Shown: positions 31,978 through 40,457 of the stretch, one piece after another
Numbering within the stretch: the first letter of the stretch is position 1
How the letters are laid out: the number at the start of each line of letters is the position of its first letter
Origin: Bryobacterales bacterium
GTDB lineage: Bacteria > Acidobacteriota > Terriglobia > Bryobacterales > Bryobacteraceae
Length of the DNA: 42,950 bases
Assembly: GCA_947467185.1 (NCBI GenBank)
Contig: CANIHR010000009.1
Span: 1-42,950, forward strand
Reading direction: 5' to 3'
Notes under the pieces: model-generated
What the model saw: only the letters and a program-made list of their open reading frames with translations
Told to the model about the DNA's origin: nothing
The model's database searches: none
Program-made: the position numbers and the translations under genes

Positions 31978-34593
31978 TTAATACGGGTTGATGACGAAGT
32001 CGGGCCAGCAGCTTTCCGCAGCGATGAGACCGTCGAAGCCGATGCGAATCGCACCCGCCCCACCACCCGCCGGAGCGGCAAACTTCGGATCCAGAATGCG
32101 GGCAATCTGGTCGCGAACGCCTTCCAGATGGGCCTTCGTTTCTTTGTCACCGGTCTTCGCCAGCGCGACGCTCACCTGGCCCGAAAGGGCCCGGAGTTCG
32201 GCGCGATAGAAGGGCCGCTCGTCGCCACTGGAGGCAAACTGCCCCGCCAGTTCCGCGGGCAGACCGGCGGGAAGCGCCACCGGAGTGCTGTTCAGCTTCG
32301 TGTTGGCGACATCCAGATACGACCGCTGCAGATTGCGGCGATAAGCATCCACCTTCACCTGCGGGCCGTCGAGTTCGGAGAACACGCCGTGACGAACCGT
32401 CGCGAGGAAGTCCGAGGGACCCCAGGCCGTGGCGCCATCAACTGCCTGCTGTTCCACCAAACGCGCGAACCGTGCGCTGGAGAGCAGACTGTTCAGCATG
32501 CTGTTCTGCGCATTACGAATCCGGTTCAGAACACCAATCGGCTCAATGCGGCGGGAGATCTCGGCATCGAGCGCCCACTTCGGGGTCGCAAGAGCGTTTT
32601 CCGCCAGGAAAGCCACTGCGGCCTGCTGGCGAGCTTTCGGAGTCGGCGTGAAGATGCGGCCCTGCTGGCCAACGTACTTCGTCTGCGAACTGAAGCTGCC
32701 CACAATGGCGGCCACGTGGTTCATTTCCAGAGTCCACTGGCTGAGCATGCGGCCGTAGAGTTCGGCCAGATCCTCGTAGGATTCGCCGTCTTTGGCCGTG
32801 GTGGCGGGCATCAGCATCTTCGCCACACGCTGCAGGTTCTTGAGGCCCGCCGCGCTGGATTTTATGGCATCGGCATCACCAACAGCTTCGGTCAGTTCGC
32901 CGAAGTCAGCTCCACCGGAACCCGCCGTGGAAAAACGAAGCCACGGAGTCGCGTCCTGCTCTTTGGCCCAGGCATTCAGCGTCGGCTTCTCATCTTCGGA
33001 GGTTTTCGCGTTGGGTATGGGTGAATAGCCCCACTTTGTGGCCCAGATGTCGTACGGGCCAATGCCGGGGATCAGGTCCTCCACCGCGATTCCGTCTTCC
33101 GGCTGCGCCACATAGTTGAAGCGGGAATAGTCCATCAGGGACGGCGTGTGCCCCATTTTGTGGACCCAGTCCTTGTCACGCACCTTCGCCTGTTCATACA
33201 TGGAGCTGGACTTCATGTTGTGCTGGAAGCCGAGCGTGTGGCCGACTTCGTGCGCCACCACGTACTGCAGTAATTTGCCCATCAGATCGTCGGGCAGCGG
33301 CAGCTTCTGCGCGCGGGGGTCGAGAGGCCCTACCTGGGTAAAATACCAGGCGCGCTGCAGGTTCATGATGTTGTGATAGAAGCGGATATCGGCGTTGAGG
33401 ATCTCGCCGGTGCGGGGGTCAGAGATGTGCGGACCAACGGCGTTTTCCACGGTGGACGGCATCCAGCGGATGACGGAATTACGAACGTCTTCCGGGCTGA
33501 AGTTCGGATCTTCCGTGGGAGTCGGAGCCATCTTCGCGATGATTGCGTTGCGGAAGCCGGCGGCTTCGAAGGCCTTCTGCCAGCTTTCCACGCCCTGTTT
33601 CATGTAATCGCGCCATTTCACCGGGGTGGCGGCGTCGATGTAATAGACGATGGGCTTCACGGGTTCGGAGACTGCTGCGGACGGGTCCTTCTTTTCCAGA
33701 CGCCAGCGGGCGATGAAGCGAACGCGGGGCGCCCGGTGCTCGTCCTTGCTGAAATCAATCGTGCTGGTGGTGAAGTAGCCGACGCGCTCGTCAAACAGAC
33801 GGGGCAGCATCGGGTTATCGGGCAACTTCACCATGCTGTAGTGGACGACAACGCTGGCAGAACCAGGCCGCATCTGCGCCCCGGCCAGAGCCGCGGGAGC
33901 ACCACCCAGGCCACCGGGCGCTTGTGCGCGGGTGAACGTGAGAGTGGATTCGCCGTCGATATTCTCCGGGAACGCCGAAACACGCTCGATATAGGAGCGG
34001 GAAGCATCCATCGCGGTAGCGCCGAGGTGCTGTCGGATGCCAAACTCCGGGACATCTGTGCTGTAGAGCCGGGTGACTTCGATGACGGGTGAGCCATCCT
34101 TCGCGAAGGCGGCGACCGGGAAGGTCATCAGGATGGTGTCATTATTCGCGGCCCGAACGGCAGTGGCAATGGGAGTTTTGGGGTCAGCGCGAAGGCTGTA
34201 ATTCACGTCGCGGAGGTGGACCTTATTGCCGTTGAGTTCCCAGCGAACCACATGGTTGTTCAGCTGGTCGCCACCGTACCCGACGCCCGCCACGGTTTTC
34301 ACGATGGTGACGTTCCAGAGGTACTCGCGCTCCATTTCCTTCTTCGAGATCTCGAAGTAGTACTTGTCCTTAATCTGGTGGACGGTAAAGATGCCGGCCT
34401 TCGTCTTCGCGTCTTTGGTGATGACGCGGTCATAGGGTTGGGGGTCAGTGCTCGGCGCACCTCCGCGACCGCCGCCGGGCAGAGCGGCAGGGGGGGCGCC
34501 TGCGGCAGGCGGTTCCGCCGGGGGATCCTGGGCGAAGGTCATCGCGGCAAAGACGCTGGCGGCTAAAGCAAATCGGTTGATTTTTCCGATCAT
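31978..34593 (-). CDS. Large secreted zinc metalloprotease (DUF5117/DUF5118 type)
   Basis: An 871-residue exported protein: signal peptide (MIGKINRFALAASVFAAMTFA), a Pro/Ala/Gly-rich linker with GGGRGG at about 40-45, beta-rich N-terminal domains matching DUF5118/DUF5117, then a metzincin-like catalytic domain with H448-E-V-G-H452-T-L-G-F-Q-H458 and the Met-turn-like SLMDYSRFNY about 30 residues later. A long helical C-terminal region (about 560-800) follows. Family members of this size are known from Acidobacteria and Bacteroidetes; their natural substrates are not established. The ATG at 34593 has AAAGGA nine bases upstream. It is a single-gene unit, divergent from two small genes. Confidence 0.92.
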   Translation of the reverse strand: MIGKINRFALAASVFAAMTFAQDPPAEPPAAGAPPAALPGGGRGGAPSTDPQPYDRVITKDAKTKAGIFTVHQIKDKYYFEISKKEMEREYLWNVTIVKTVAGVGYGGDQLNNHVVRWELNGNKVHLRDVNYSLRADPKTPIATAVRAANNDTILMTFPVAAFAKDGSPVIEVTRLYSTDVPEFGIRQHLGATAMDASRSYIERVSAFPENIDGESTLTFTRAQAPGGLGGAPAALAGAQMRPGSASVVVHYSMVKLPDNPMLPRLFDERVGYFTTSTIDFSKDEHRAPRVRFIARWRLEKKDPSAAVSEPVKPIVYYIDAATPVKWRDYMKQGVESWQKAFEAAGFRNAIIAKMAPTPTEDPNFSPEDVRNSVIRWMPSTVENAVGPHISDPRTGEILNADIRFYHNIMNLQRAWYFTQVGPLDPRAQKLPLPDDLMGKLLQYVVAHEVGHTLGFQHNMKSSSMYEQAKVRDKDWVHKMGHTPSLMDYSRFNYVAQPEDGIAVEDLIPGIGPYDIWATKWGYSPIPNAKTSEDEKPTLNAWAKEQDATPWLRFSTAGSGGADFGELTEAVGDADAIKSSAAGLKNLQRVAKMLMPATTAKDGESYEDLAELYGRMLSQWTLEMNHVAAIVGSFSSQTKYVGQQGRIFTPTPKARQQAAVAFLAENALATPKWALDAEISRRIEPIGVLNRIRNAQNSMLNSLLSSARFARLVEQQAVDGATAWGPSDFLATVRHGVFSELDGPQVKVDAYRRNLQRSYLDVANTKLNSTPVALPAGLPAELAGQFASSGDERPFYRAELRALSGQVSVALAKTGDKETKAHLEGVRDQIARILDPKFAAPAGGGAGAIRIGFDGLIAAESCWPDFVINPY

Positions 34594-34702
34594 TCAGAGA
34601 GTTCCTTTCGGGTGCGAAATTGACCAAAGGATAGCATTTCGCGCAGAGAACGATATTTCGTGCCTGAACTTTTGATGCGCGGCATGCGTACCTGAGATTG
34701 CA

Positions 34703-34897
34703 ATGATCAAGTTCCTGCTGTGGTGCATATTGCTGGTGCTCTGCTGGCCGCTGGCTTTGGTAGCTCTCGTGCTCTACCCGATCGTGTGGTTGCTGTTGCT
34801 GCCGTTCCGCATCGTGGGTATTGCGGTGGGGGGCGTGCTGGAACTGGTGTGGGGCCTGGTTACCCTGCCACTGCGAATTCTGAAAGGTATTTTCTAA
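34703..34897 (+). CDS. Very small hydrophobic membrane protein
   Basis: A 64-residue protein that is almost entirely hydrophobic: two membrane-spanning stretches, about 3-36 and 38-58, separated by a proline and an arginine (LLLPFRIVGIAVGG). It ends LRILKGIF, leaving a basic tail. It is followed one base later by the DUF4342 gene on the same strand, so the two are probably translated together. I do not recognise a family name; a role as partner or anchor of the DUF4342 protein is plausible. Confidence 0.7.
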   Translation: MIKFLLWCILLVLCWPLALVALVLYPIVWLLLLPFRIVGIAVGGVLELVWGLVTLPLRILKGIF

Positions 34898-34898
34898 A

Positions 34899-35234
34899 AT
34901 GTCGACCTTGCATTCCGTTGTTGAAGAGATCCGTGTTCTGAGTCATGATCTGGGCGCGAAGGTGAAGGAACTGATTCACGAAGGGAATGTCCGCCGGATC
35001 ATCATTAAGGACGAGCACGGGAATACGTTCATGGAGATTCCGGTGACCGTGGCGGCCGTGGGCGCGATTCTGGCTCCGGTGGCGGCAGCCGTGGGTGCAA
35101 TTGCCGCGATGGCGGCAAAGTTCACCGTGGTGGTGGAAAAAGAAGAAGCCCCGAAGGCACCGGAACCTCCGGTAGTGGTGGTAGTGGTCGAAACTCCCGC
35201 CGAGCCCCCTGCAGAACCGCCTCCCGCCAACTAA
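34899..35234 (+). CDS. DUF4342 domain protein
   Basis: A 111-residue protein. The N-terminal half matches DUF4342: EEIRVLSHDLGAKVKELIHEGNVRRIIIKDEHGNTFMEIPVTV, then an Ala/Val/Gly-rich hydrophobic stretch (about 48-72, AAVGAILAPVAAAVGAIAAMA) that could enter the membrane. The tail is a Pro/Glu/Val-rich low-complexity region (PEPPVVVVVVETPAEPPAEPP). The family is of unknown function and widespread in bacteria. Its TAA stop overlaps the TAG stop of the convergent EamA gene, at 35231-35234. Confidence 0.83.
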   Translation: MSTLHSVVEEIRVLSHDLGAKVKELIHEGNVRRIIIKDEHGNTFMEIPVTVAAVGAILAPVAAAVGAIAAMAAKFTVVVEKEEAPKAPEPPVVVVVVETPAEPPAEPPPAN

Positions 35235-36088
35235 GCGGACTTGCGCGACGCGACCGCGCCACCCAGAACTCCGGTCAGGATTGCTGCCCCGCCCGCCACA
35301 ACATGGCTGGCGGGGCGTTCTCCCTGTAGAATCCAGGCCCAGACGGGGTTGAGCACAGGCTCGACCAACAGCAGGGCAGCAGCTTCCAGCGCGGGGACCG
35401 AACGCACGGATCGAACCACAAACGCATACGCCAGGCCGATCTGGAAAACGCCCAGATAAAGTAGGATCGTTGCGTTCCGGGGTTCAAAGCCGGCCAGAGT
35501 CCGGGAGCCGGCGAAGGGCAGACAGACCGCAAAAGCGATCAGATTCCCCAGCGTGACACTGGCCTCGGCGGTACCACGATCGCCGGATTTCGCCAGCCAG
35601 CGCAGGCCCGTCAGCAGAAAAGCCCAGGCGACTCCGGAGGCCAACCCGGCCAGATCTCCGCTGGTCCAGTGCCAGCCCCCACCCTCCCCGGACATCATCA
35701 GCAGCAGCCCCACGCCGATACAGGCGAAGGTGCCCAATTCTCGGGTGGCGGTCTTCTCCCGCAGCACCAGTGGCCCCAGAAACAGCAGATAAAGGGGTGC
35801 CGTGGCCTGCAGGAAGATCGCGTTTGCGGCCGGACCCAGCTTGTTCGCCACCACAAAAGTAATGAGAGTCGCGGCGTACGCGATGCCGGTCAGGGCGGCC
35901 CGCCACGTCCAGCCACGCCTCGCATTCGGCAGGAAACAGACGAGCGCAATCGCCGCAATAGCCGACCGTAAACAGGCCAGGGGCCAGGCGTCCAGCGTAC
36001 ACGCCTTGATTGCAGCGCCGCCCGTGGAAAACAAGACAGCAGCGGCTAAAAGCTGCAGTCGGGCCCGTACCTCGAAAGAAATTTTCAA
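35231..36088 (-). CDS. DMT superfamily (EamA) transporter
   Basis: A 285-residue protein with about ten hydrophobic helices in two halves, the layout of EamA (RhaT-like) transporters. Landmarks: FSTGGAAIKAC near 20-30, ANAIFLQATAPLYLLFLGPLVLRE near 86-109, and the second-half repeat LEAAALLLVEPVLNPVWAWILQGERP near 233-258, which is the standard signature. It moves small metabolites across the inner membrane; the substrate is unknown. The start is TTG at 36088 with AGGAG directly adjoining, which is closer than ideal, so the true start may be a few codons further in. Only 23 bases separate it from the divergent BrkB-like gene. Confidence 0.88.
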   Translation of the reverse strand: MKISFEVRARLQLLAAAVLFSTGGAAIKACTLDAWPLACLRSAIAAIALVCFLPNARRGWTWRAALTGIAYAATLITFVVANKLGPAANAIFLQATAPLYLLFLGPLVLREKTATRELGTFACIGVGLLLMMSGEGGGWHWTSGDLAGLASGVAWAFLLTGLRWLAKSGDRGTAEASVTLGNLIAFAVCLPFAGSRTLAGFEPRNATILLYLGVFQIGLAYAFVVRSVRSVPALEAAALLLVEPVLNPVWAWILQGERPASHVVAGGAAILTGVLGGAVASRKSA

Positions 36089-36111
36089 CTCCTGAGGGTA
36101 ACCCGAATACC

Positions 36112-37074
36112 ATGGAAGAAGGAACCGGATCTAACCTGGTCCCGTCTATTCACCAGCTTGTGCGCATGACCTTCGAAAGACCCGACCCCTCTCTGCTCGT
36201 CGAGCCTATTGAAGCTCGCGTGCGGCGGTGGCGTCCCACGATCCAGTATCTATCGCAGACCGAGGTCCATGTCTACGCTCTGGCGATCGCGGCCAGCGTG
36301 CTGCTCAGCTTTTTCCCGTTCCTGATCGTGATGCTGACCCTGCTGCGGGACTTCTTCCATTTCCCCGCCGCCGAGCGAGCTCTGGTACTGGCGCTGGGCG
36401 ATTATTTCCCGGGCGACCTGGGCGCTTTCATCATCCGGAACCTGACCAAAGTGAACCATGGCCGCTTCCAGTTGACTTCGGTCATCCTGCTGCTGTTCAC
36501 GGCGAACGGAATCTTCGAACCGCTGGAAGTGGCGCTGAATCGCGCCTGGGGTGTGACGCAGAACCGTAGCTATTTGAAAAACCAGGTCCTCAGCTTCGTG
36601 CTGATTGTGGTTTGCGGTGGCCTCGCGCTGGGTTCTGTGCTGCTGACGGCTGTGAACCAGAGCTTTGTGGCTGGCGAGTACGGTGCGCGGGCGATTCCAT
36701 CCTGGGTTTCCACCACAGTCTTCCGCCTGGCGGCGATTCCCATAACAGTCCTCTCCCTGACACTGATCTACTGGGTGCTGCCGAACCGGCGTGTCCCGGT
36801 CCGCCGAGTGGTGCCCGCCGCGACGATGGTGGGTTTGAGCATCGAAGCCCTGAAGTACCTGTTCCTCTTTGCCTGGCCGTGGATGAACCGCAAATTCACC
36901 AATGAATACGGGCCTTTCCAGTATTCCGTGTCGATCATGGTCTTTGGCATGATGACGTCGTTTATCGTGCTGGCCGGGGCGGAATGGTCGGCGCGCCTGG
37001 CTGGCGGCGACGAACAGGCCCTGCAGACCTCGGACGGCCCGACTCGCCTGGGCCAGATCGTTTCCTGGGATTAA
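36112..37074 (+). CDS. YihY/BrkB family inner-membrane protein
   Basis: A 320-residue integral membrane protein of the YihY (formerly ribonuclease BN-like) family. About six helices are visible, starting with VYALAIAASVLLSFFPFLIVMLTLL near 53-77, then LTSVILLLFTANGIFEPLEVALNRAWGV near 122-149, which is the most conserved part of the family, VLSFVLIVVCGGLALGSVLL, VLSLTLIYWVLPNR and SVSIMVFGMMTSFIVLAGAEW. The function is unknown, although a link to virulence and serum resistance gave the BrkB name. The ATG at 36112 has GAGGGT upstream; the frame extends to 36010 but that overlaps the divergent EamA gene. Confidence 0.9.
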   Translation: MEEGTGSNLVPSIHQLVRMTFERPDPSLLVEPIEARVRRWRPTIQYLSQTEVHVYALAIAASVLLSFFPFLIVMLTLLRDFFHFPAAERALVLALGDYFPGDLGAFIIRNLTKVNHGRFQLTSVILLLFTANGIFEPLEVALNRAWGVTQNRSYLKNQVLSFVLIVVCGGLALGSVLLTAVNQSFVAGEYGARAIPSWVSTTVFRLAAIPITVLSLTLIYWVLPNRRVPVRRVVPAATMVGLSIEALKYLFLFAWPWMNRKFTNEYGPFQYSVSIMVFGMMTSFIVLAGAEWSARLAGGDEQALQTSDGPTRLGQIVSWD

Positions 37075-37096
37075 TTTCCGCGACAGTGCCAATACC

Positions 37097-37115
37097 GTCG
37101 GCAATTGTCCGACAA
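37097..37115. promoter_or_regulatory. Overlapping inverted repeats upstream of the PEP-CTERM gene
   Basis: GTCGG (37097-37101) and CCGAC (37109-37113) form one inverted repeat, and TTGTC-C-GACAA (37105-37115) forms a second overlapping one. They lie just before the TTG start at 37122. The symmetry suits a dimeric repressor but no matching regulator is nearby and chance cannot be excluded in a short GC-rich gap. Confidence 0.3.
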
Positions 37116-37121
37116 TGTTTC

Positions 37122-37769
37122 TTGACACGCCTTTTCCTCGCAGTCCTGCTCTCCGCCTTCGCGGCCATCAGTGCCAACGCCGGCTTGGTTCCTATCAGCT
37201 ACTCCATGCCGAACGGCGATGGCGGCAGCTACTCGGGATACACCGATGACACCTACACCAGTTCCAACTGCCCCGACTGCCCCGGCTACCTGAGCGGCGG
37301 CCTGGGTCAGCTCACAGACGGTATTACGGTGCCCAGCTTCTTCGGTATTGGCGAAGCGTTCACACATAACTACCCCTATATGGTGGGCTGGCTGGCAACC
37401 AGCGTGACGATTACGGCCTTTTTCGACGGGACTCAGACGTTTGGTTCGGTTGGGCTGCATCTTTCCGACTCTCATGGGGCCGCCGGTATTGATCTGCCGA
37501 CCACCATCACCATTGGGGGGAACCAGGTCTTCTCGCCGCAGCCGCAGAGTTCGGAAATTGCCAACGAATGGCACTGGTTTACCCTGGCGCCGGGGACCAC
37601 CGGATCGTCTCTCAGCATCCAAATCGAGCGAGCCAATGGGTCATGGACGTTTATGGACGAAATGGAATTTACTCAGGCGGACGTTTCGGGGACACCCGAA
37701 CCGGGCACCATCGCCCTCGCCCTGTCCGGTCTGGGCCTTGTCGGATTCCTGAAGCGTCGCGGTAAATAA
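37122..37769 (+). CDS. PEP-CTERM surface protein
   Basis: A 215-residue exported protein. The signal peptide is the first 20 residues (start, TRLFLAVLLSAFAAISANA). The body is beta-rich: YTDDTYTSSNCPDCPGYLSGGLGQLTDG, VGWLATSVTITAFFDGTQTFGSVGLHLSD and LSIQIERANGSWTFMDEMEF. The C-terminus carries a PEP-CTERM sorting signal: GTPEPGTIALALSGLGLVGFLKRRGK, that is the PEP motif, a hydrophobic helix and a basic tail, recognised by an exosortase (EpsH family) and linked to exopolysaccharide-producing bacteria. No exosortase gene is in the window. The start is taken as TTG at 37122, which opens the signal peptide; no ATG in frame fits, and the frame is otherwise open back into the BrkB gene. Confidence 0.85.
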   Translation: MTRLFLAVLLSAFAAISANAGLVPISYSMPNGDGGSYSGYTDDTYTSSNCPDCPGYLSGGLGQLTDGITVPSFFGIGEAFTHNYPYMVGWLATSVTITAFFDGTQTFGSVGLHLSDSHGAAGIDLPTTITIGGNQVFSPQPQSSEIANEWHWFTLAPGTTGSSLSIQIERANGSWTFMDEMEFTQADVSGTPEPGTIALALSGLGLVGFLKRRGK

Positions 37770-37782
37770 GCGCTCGGCGCTT
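37768..37782 (+). terminator. Possible short hairpin after the PEP-CTERM gene
   Basis: AAGCGC (37768-37773), loop TCG and GCGCTT (37777-37782) form a perfect six-pair stem that overlaps the stop codon. No T run follows (GACATAATTT), so termination would be weak at best. Confidence 0.3.
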
Positions 37783-37822
37783 GACATAATTTCACGTTTG
37801 CGCCCCCTTCGCCCCGTATAAA
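37781..37822 (+). promoter_or_regulatory. Possible promoter elements for the cytochrome-quinoprotein operon
   Basis: TTGACA at 37781-37786 matches a -35 box perfectly and TATAAA at 37817-37822 matches a -10 box in five of six positions, but they are 30 bases apart, too far to act together in a standard promoter. Each may belong to a different promoter, or a factor may act across the long gap. The ribosome site GAGGTG at 37861-37866 follows. Confidence 0.35.
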
Positions 37823-37871
37823 CTGGACTGGACAGACTCTCGCGGTCTTCAGTTCCACACGAGGTGAAAAA

Positions 37872-38753
37872 TTGCACGTATTAAATAAGATGACGATAGC
37901 CGCTTTGCTTGCGGCACTGTCACTGGCCGCCCAGGCCCCGGCCCCGGGTGCCGGCGGACGTGGCGGCAGAGGCGGCGCCGCTCCGACTGCCCCCGCCTTT
38001 GTACGGCCTGCAGCATATCCGGAACGTCCCCCGGTCGCCAAAGACATTCTGGATCGTGGCCGCGCAGCCTACGGCGTGAATTGCAATTTCTGTCACGGCT
38101 CCGACGCCCGTGGCGGTGAAGGCGGCCCCAACCTGCTCCGCTCCGAACTCGTGCTCAATGACAAGCGCGGCGAACTGATCGGCAAGGTGATCCTCAACGG
38201 CCAGGGCGAAATGCCCGCTATCAAGCTGAGCGACTCTACGATCGGCGATATCGCCGACTACATCCACTCTTTCAAGGTCGGCGGCTATGACATCACCCGC
38301 AACCCGCCCCCCAGCATTCTGGTTGGCGACGCGAAGGCCGGCGAACAGGCGTTCGCGAAGACCTGCGGTTCGTGCCACTCCGTTACCGGTGACCTGAAGG
38401 GCATCGGCAGCAAGATCGCCGACCCGAAAGCTCTGCAGAATGGCTGGCTGATGCCCGGCGGTGGCGGCGGACGCGGCGGTGGCCGTGGTGGTCCCTCCCC
38501 GTTCAACGTTCCTCCGGTTACCGTAACGGTAACCCCGACCGGCGGCAAAGCGATCACTGGCCGCCTAGTCCGCATTGACGACTTCATCGTGACGCTGACC
38601 GACGATGCCGGCACCCAGAAGACTTTCCGCCGCGACGGCGAAGTGCCGAAGGTGGTGATTAACGATCCGATGAAGGCCCACAAGGACCTGCTGCCCAAAT
38701 ACACCGACGCCGATATTCACAACATCACTTCCTACCTGGTGACGATTAAATGA
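37872..38753 (+). CDS. Diheme cytochrome c with C-terminal beta domain
   Basis: A 293-residue exported cytochrome. After the signal peptide (about 1-21) come a Gly/Arg-rich linker GGRGGRGG (28-35), heme 1 at C71-N-F-C-H75 with M114 (QGEMPAI) as possible ligand, heme 2 at C165-G-S-C-H169, a second Gly/Arg-rich insert at 196-207 and a C-terminal region of about 85 residues (PVTVTVTPTGGKAITGRLVRIDDF...KVVINDPMKAHKDLL) that has no cysteines. The start is TTG at 37872, favoured by GAGGTG at 37861-37866 at normal spacing; ATG at 37890 is the alternative. The stop overlaps the quinoprotein start (ATGA at 38750). It is paralogous to the gene at 40458, so the quinoprotein is sandwiched between two related electron acceptors. 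Confidence 0.9.
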   Translation: MHVLNKMTIAALLAALSLAAQAPAPGAGGRGGRGGAAPTAPAFVRPAAYPERPPVAKDILDRGRAAYGVNCNFCHGSDARGGEGGPNLLRSELVLNDKRGELIGKVILNGQGEMPAIKLSDSTIGDIADYIHSFKVGGYDITRNPPPSILVGDAKAGEQAFAKTCGSCHSVTGDLKGIGSKIADPKALQNGWLMPGGGGGRGGGRGGPSPFNVPPVTVTVTPTGGKAITGRLVRIDDFIVTLTDDAGTQKTFRRDGEVPKVVINDPMKAHKDLLPKYTDADIHNITSYLVTIK

Positions 38754-40444
38754 CCATCAAGAAAATCCTTTTAACGGCCTCTGTCAGCCTGTTGCCGGTC
38801 CTGCTTTCCGCCCAGGCTCTTGACCCCACAGTTCTCAGCAAGCCCCTGGGCGCTACGGACACCTGGCCCACCTATTCCGGCGACTACTCCGGCAAGCGTT
38901 TCAGCAGCCTGAAGCAGATTAACCAGACGAACGTGAAGAACCTGACCCTCTCCTGGGTTGGAAAAGTCACGCCGGGCGCTGGTGCCGGTGGCGGACGCGG
39001 CGGCTTTGGTGGTGGCAACCCCGTGATCATTGGCGGCGAAGGCCAGGCCGACCCGAACGCGGGCGGTGGCTTCGGCGGCGCGGCGAACATTCGCGCTTCC
39101 ATCCTGCAGGTGGGCGGCGTTCTCTACCTCTCACTGCCGGATAACGCGTGGGCAGTGGACGCGCGCGATGGCCATGAAATCTGGCACTACTTCTGGAAGA
39201 CCAAGGGCGGCACACATATCGGCAACCGTGGTCTGGGCATGTGGAACAACTACGTCTACATGGAAACCCCGGACGATTACATCGTCTGCCTCGATGCGGC
39301 GACCGGCAAAGAGAAGTGGCACAAGGAAATCGCCAGCTTCAACCAGCAGTACTTCTCGACGATGTCACCCATCGTCATCGGCAACCACATCCTGACTGGT
39401 ACCGGTAATGATCTGGACGAACCGGGCTACATTCAGTCGCTCGACCCGGAGACCGGCGAAGTGCAGTGGCGCTTCTACACCGTGCCCATGAAGAAGGGCG
39501 ATCCGGGTCTGGAGACCTGGGGCAGCCTCGACGGCGCGAAGCATGGCGCGGGCAACGTCTGGATTCCAGGTTCGTACGATCCGGAAACCAAGCTGTACAT
39601 TGTGGGCACCGGCAACCCGTCTCCCGCTTACACGAATCCGCAGAGCCGCGATGGCGACAATCTGTACACCTGCTCCATCGTGGCGGTGAACGTGGAAACC
39701 GGCAAGATGGCCTGGTATTACCAGCTGAATCCGCACGACACGCATGACTGGGATTCCACGGAAACCCCGATCCTGTTCGACGGCGAATTCAAGGGTAAGC
39801 AGCGCAAGATGGTGGCCCATGCCGACCGCAACGGCTACTTCTATCTGCTGGACCGGCTGACCGGCGAACATCTGCTGACCAGCAAATTCTCCGACGCCGC
39901 CAACTGGGTGAAGGAAGTGAACGCGAAGGGCCAGACGATCCGCGATCCGAAGAAGGATTCCATCGTCCCCGGCGCACTGGTTTCGCCGAACAACGGTGGC
40001 GCCACCAACTGGCCGCCTCCGGCGTTTTCGCCCAACACCGGCCTGTTCTATGTGCCCACCAACGAAGCCTATGCCATGTACTACCTGACCGAAACCGATC
40101 CTCGCGGCGCGATGGGTCTGGGCGGCAAGGATGAAACGGGTCTGGGTTCGCTCGGTTCCTACCTGACCGCAATTGACTACAAGACGGGTAAAACCGCGTG
40201 GCGTCACCGCTATCCCGGTCTGGGTGGCAATGTCGGCAACGGCATTCTGGCCACGGCCGGGGGCCTGGTTTTCGCTGGTGATGCCGGTGGCAACCTGGTG
40301 GCGTACAACGACGCGACCGGTAAGATCCTGTGGCACTCGCATATCGGGAACGTTTCCAACGCACCCGAAAGCTATACGCTGGATGGCAAACAGTACATTC
40401 TGGTTGCCGCCGGCGACACGCTGTTTACGTTCTGCCTGTACTAG
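38750..40444 (+). CDS. PQQ-dependent alcohol dehydrogenase-like quinoprotein
   Basis: A 564-residue exported beta-propeller of the PQQ dehydrogenase family with a signal peptide (LLTASVSLLPVLLSAQA). Landmarks: WPTYSGDYSGKRFSSLKQIN near 42-61, a Gly/Arg-rich insert GAGAGGGRGGFGGG near 75-90 placed in the first blade, blade repeats VDARDGHEIWHY, CLDAATGKEKWHK, SLDPETGEVQWRF, VNVETGKMAWYYQ and AIDYKTGKTAWRH, and ATNWPPPAFSP near 421 on the PQQ face. It has no heme motif of its own, so the flanking diheme cytochromes are the likely electron acceptors. The substrate (alcohol, aldose or aldehyde) is not readable, and no vicinal Cys-Cys pair is seen. Start and upstream stop overlap by four bases. 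Confidence 0.9.
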   Translation: MTIKKILLTASVSLLPVLLSAQALDPTVLSKPLGATDTWPTYSGDYSGKRFSSLKQINQTNVKNLTLSWVGKVTPGAGAGGGRGGFGGGNPVIIGGEGQADPNAGGGFGGAANIRASILQVGGVLYLSLPDNAWAVDARDGHEIWHYFWKTKGGTHIGNRGLGMWNNYVYMETPDDYIVCLDAATGKEKWHKEIASFNQQYFSTMSPIVIGNHILTGTGNDLDEPGYIQSLDPETGEVQWRFYTVPMKKGDPGLETWGSLDGAKHGAGNVWIPGSYDPETKLYIVGTGNPSPAYTNPQSRDGDNLYTCSIVAVNVETGKMAWYYQLNPHDTHDWDSTETPILFDGEFKGKQRKMVAHADRNGYFYLLDRLTGEHLLTSKFSDAANWVKEVNAKGQTIRDPKKDSIVPGALVSPNNGGATNWPPPAFSPNTGLFYVPTNEAYAMYYLTETDPRGAMGLGGKDETGLGSLGSYLTAIDYKTGKTAWRHRYPGLGGNVGNGILATAGGLVFAGDAGGNLVAYNDATGKILWHSHIGNVSNAPESYTLDGKQYILVAAGDTLFTFCLY

Positions 40445-40457
40445 AGGTGATTTGACA

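Noticed and set aside
37768-37782. Hairpin AAGCGC-TCG-GCGCTT considered as a full terminator
   Set aside because: No T tract follows the stem, so it is listed only as a low-confidence possibility.
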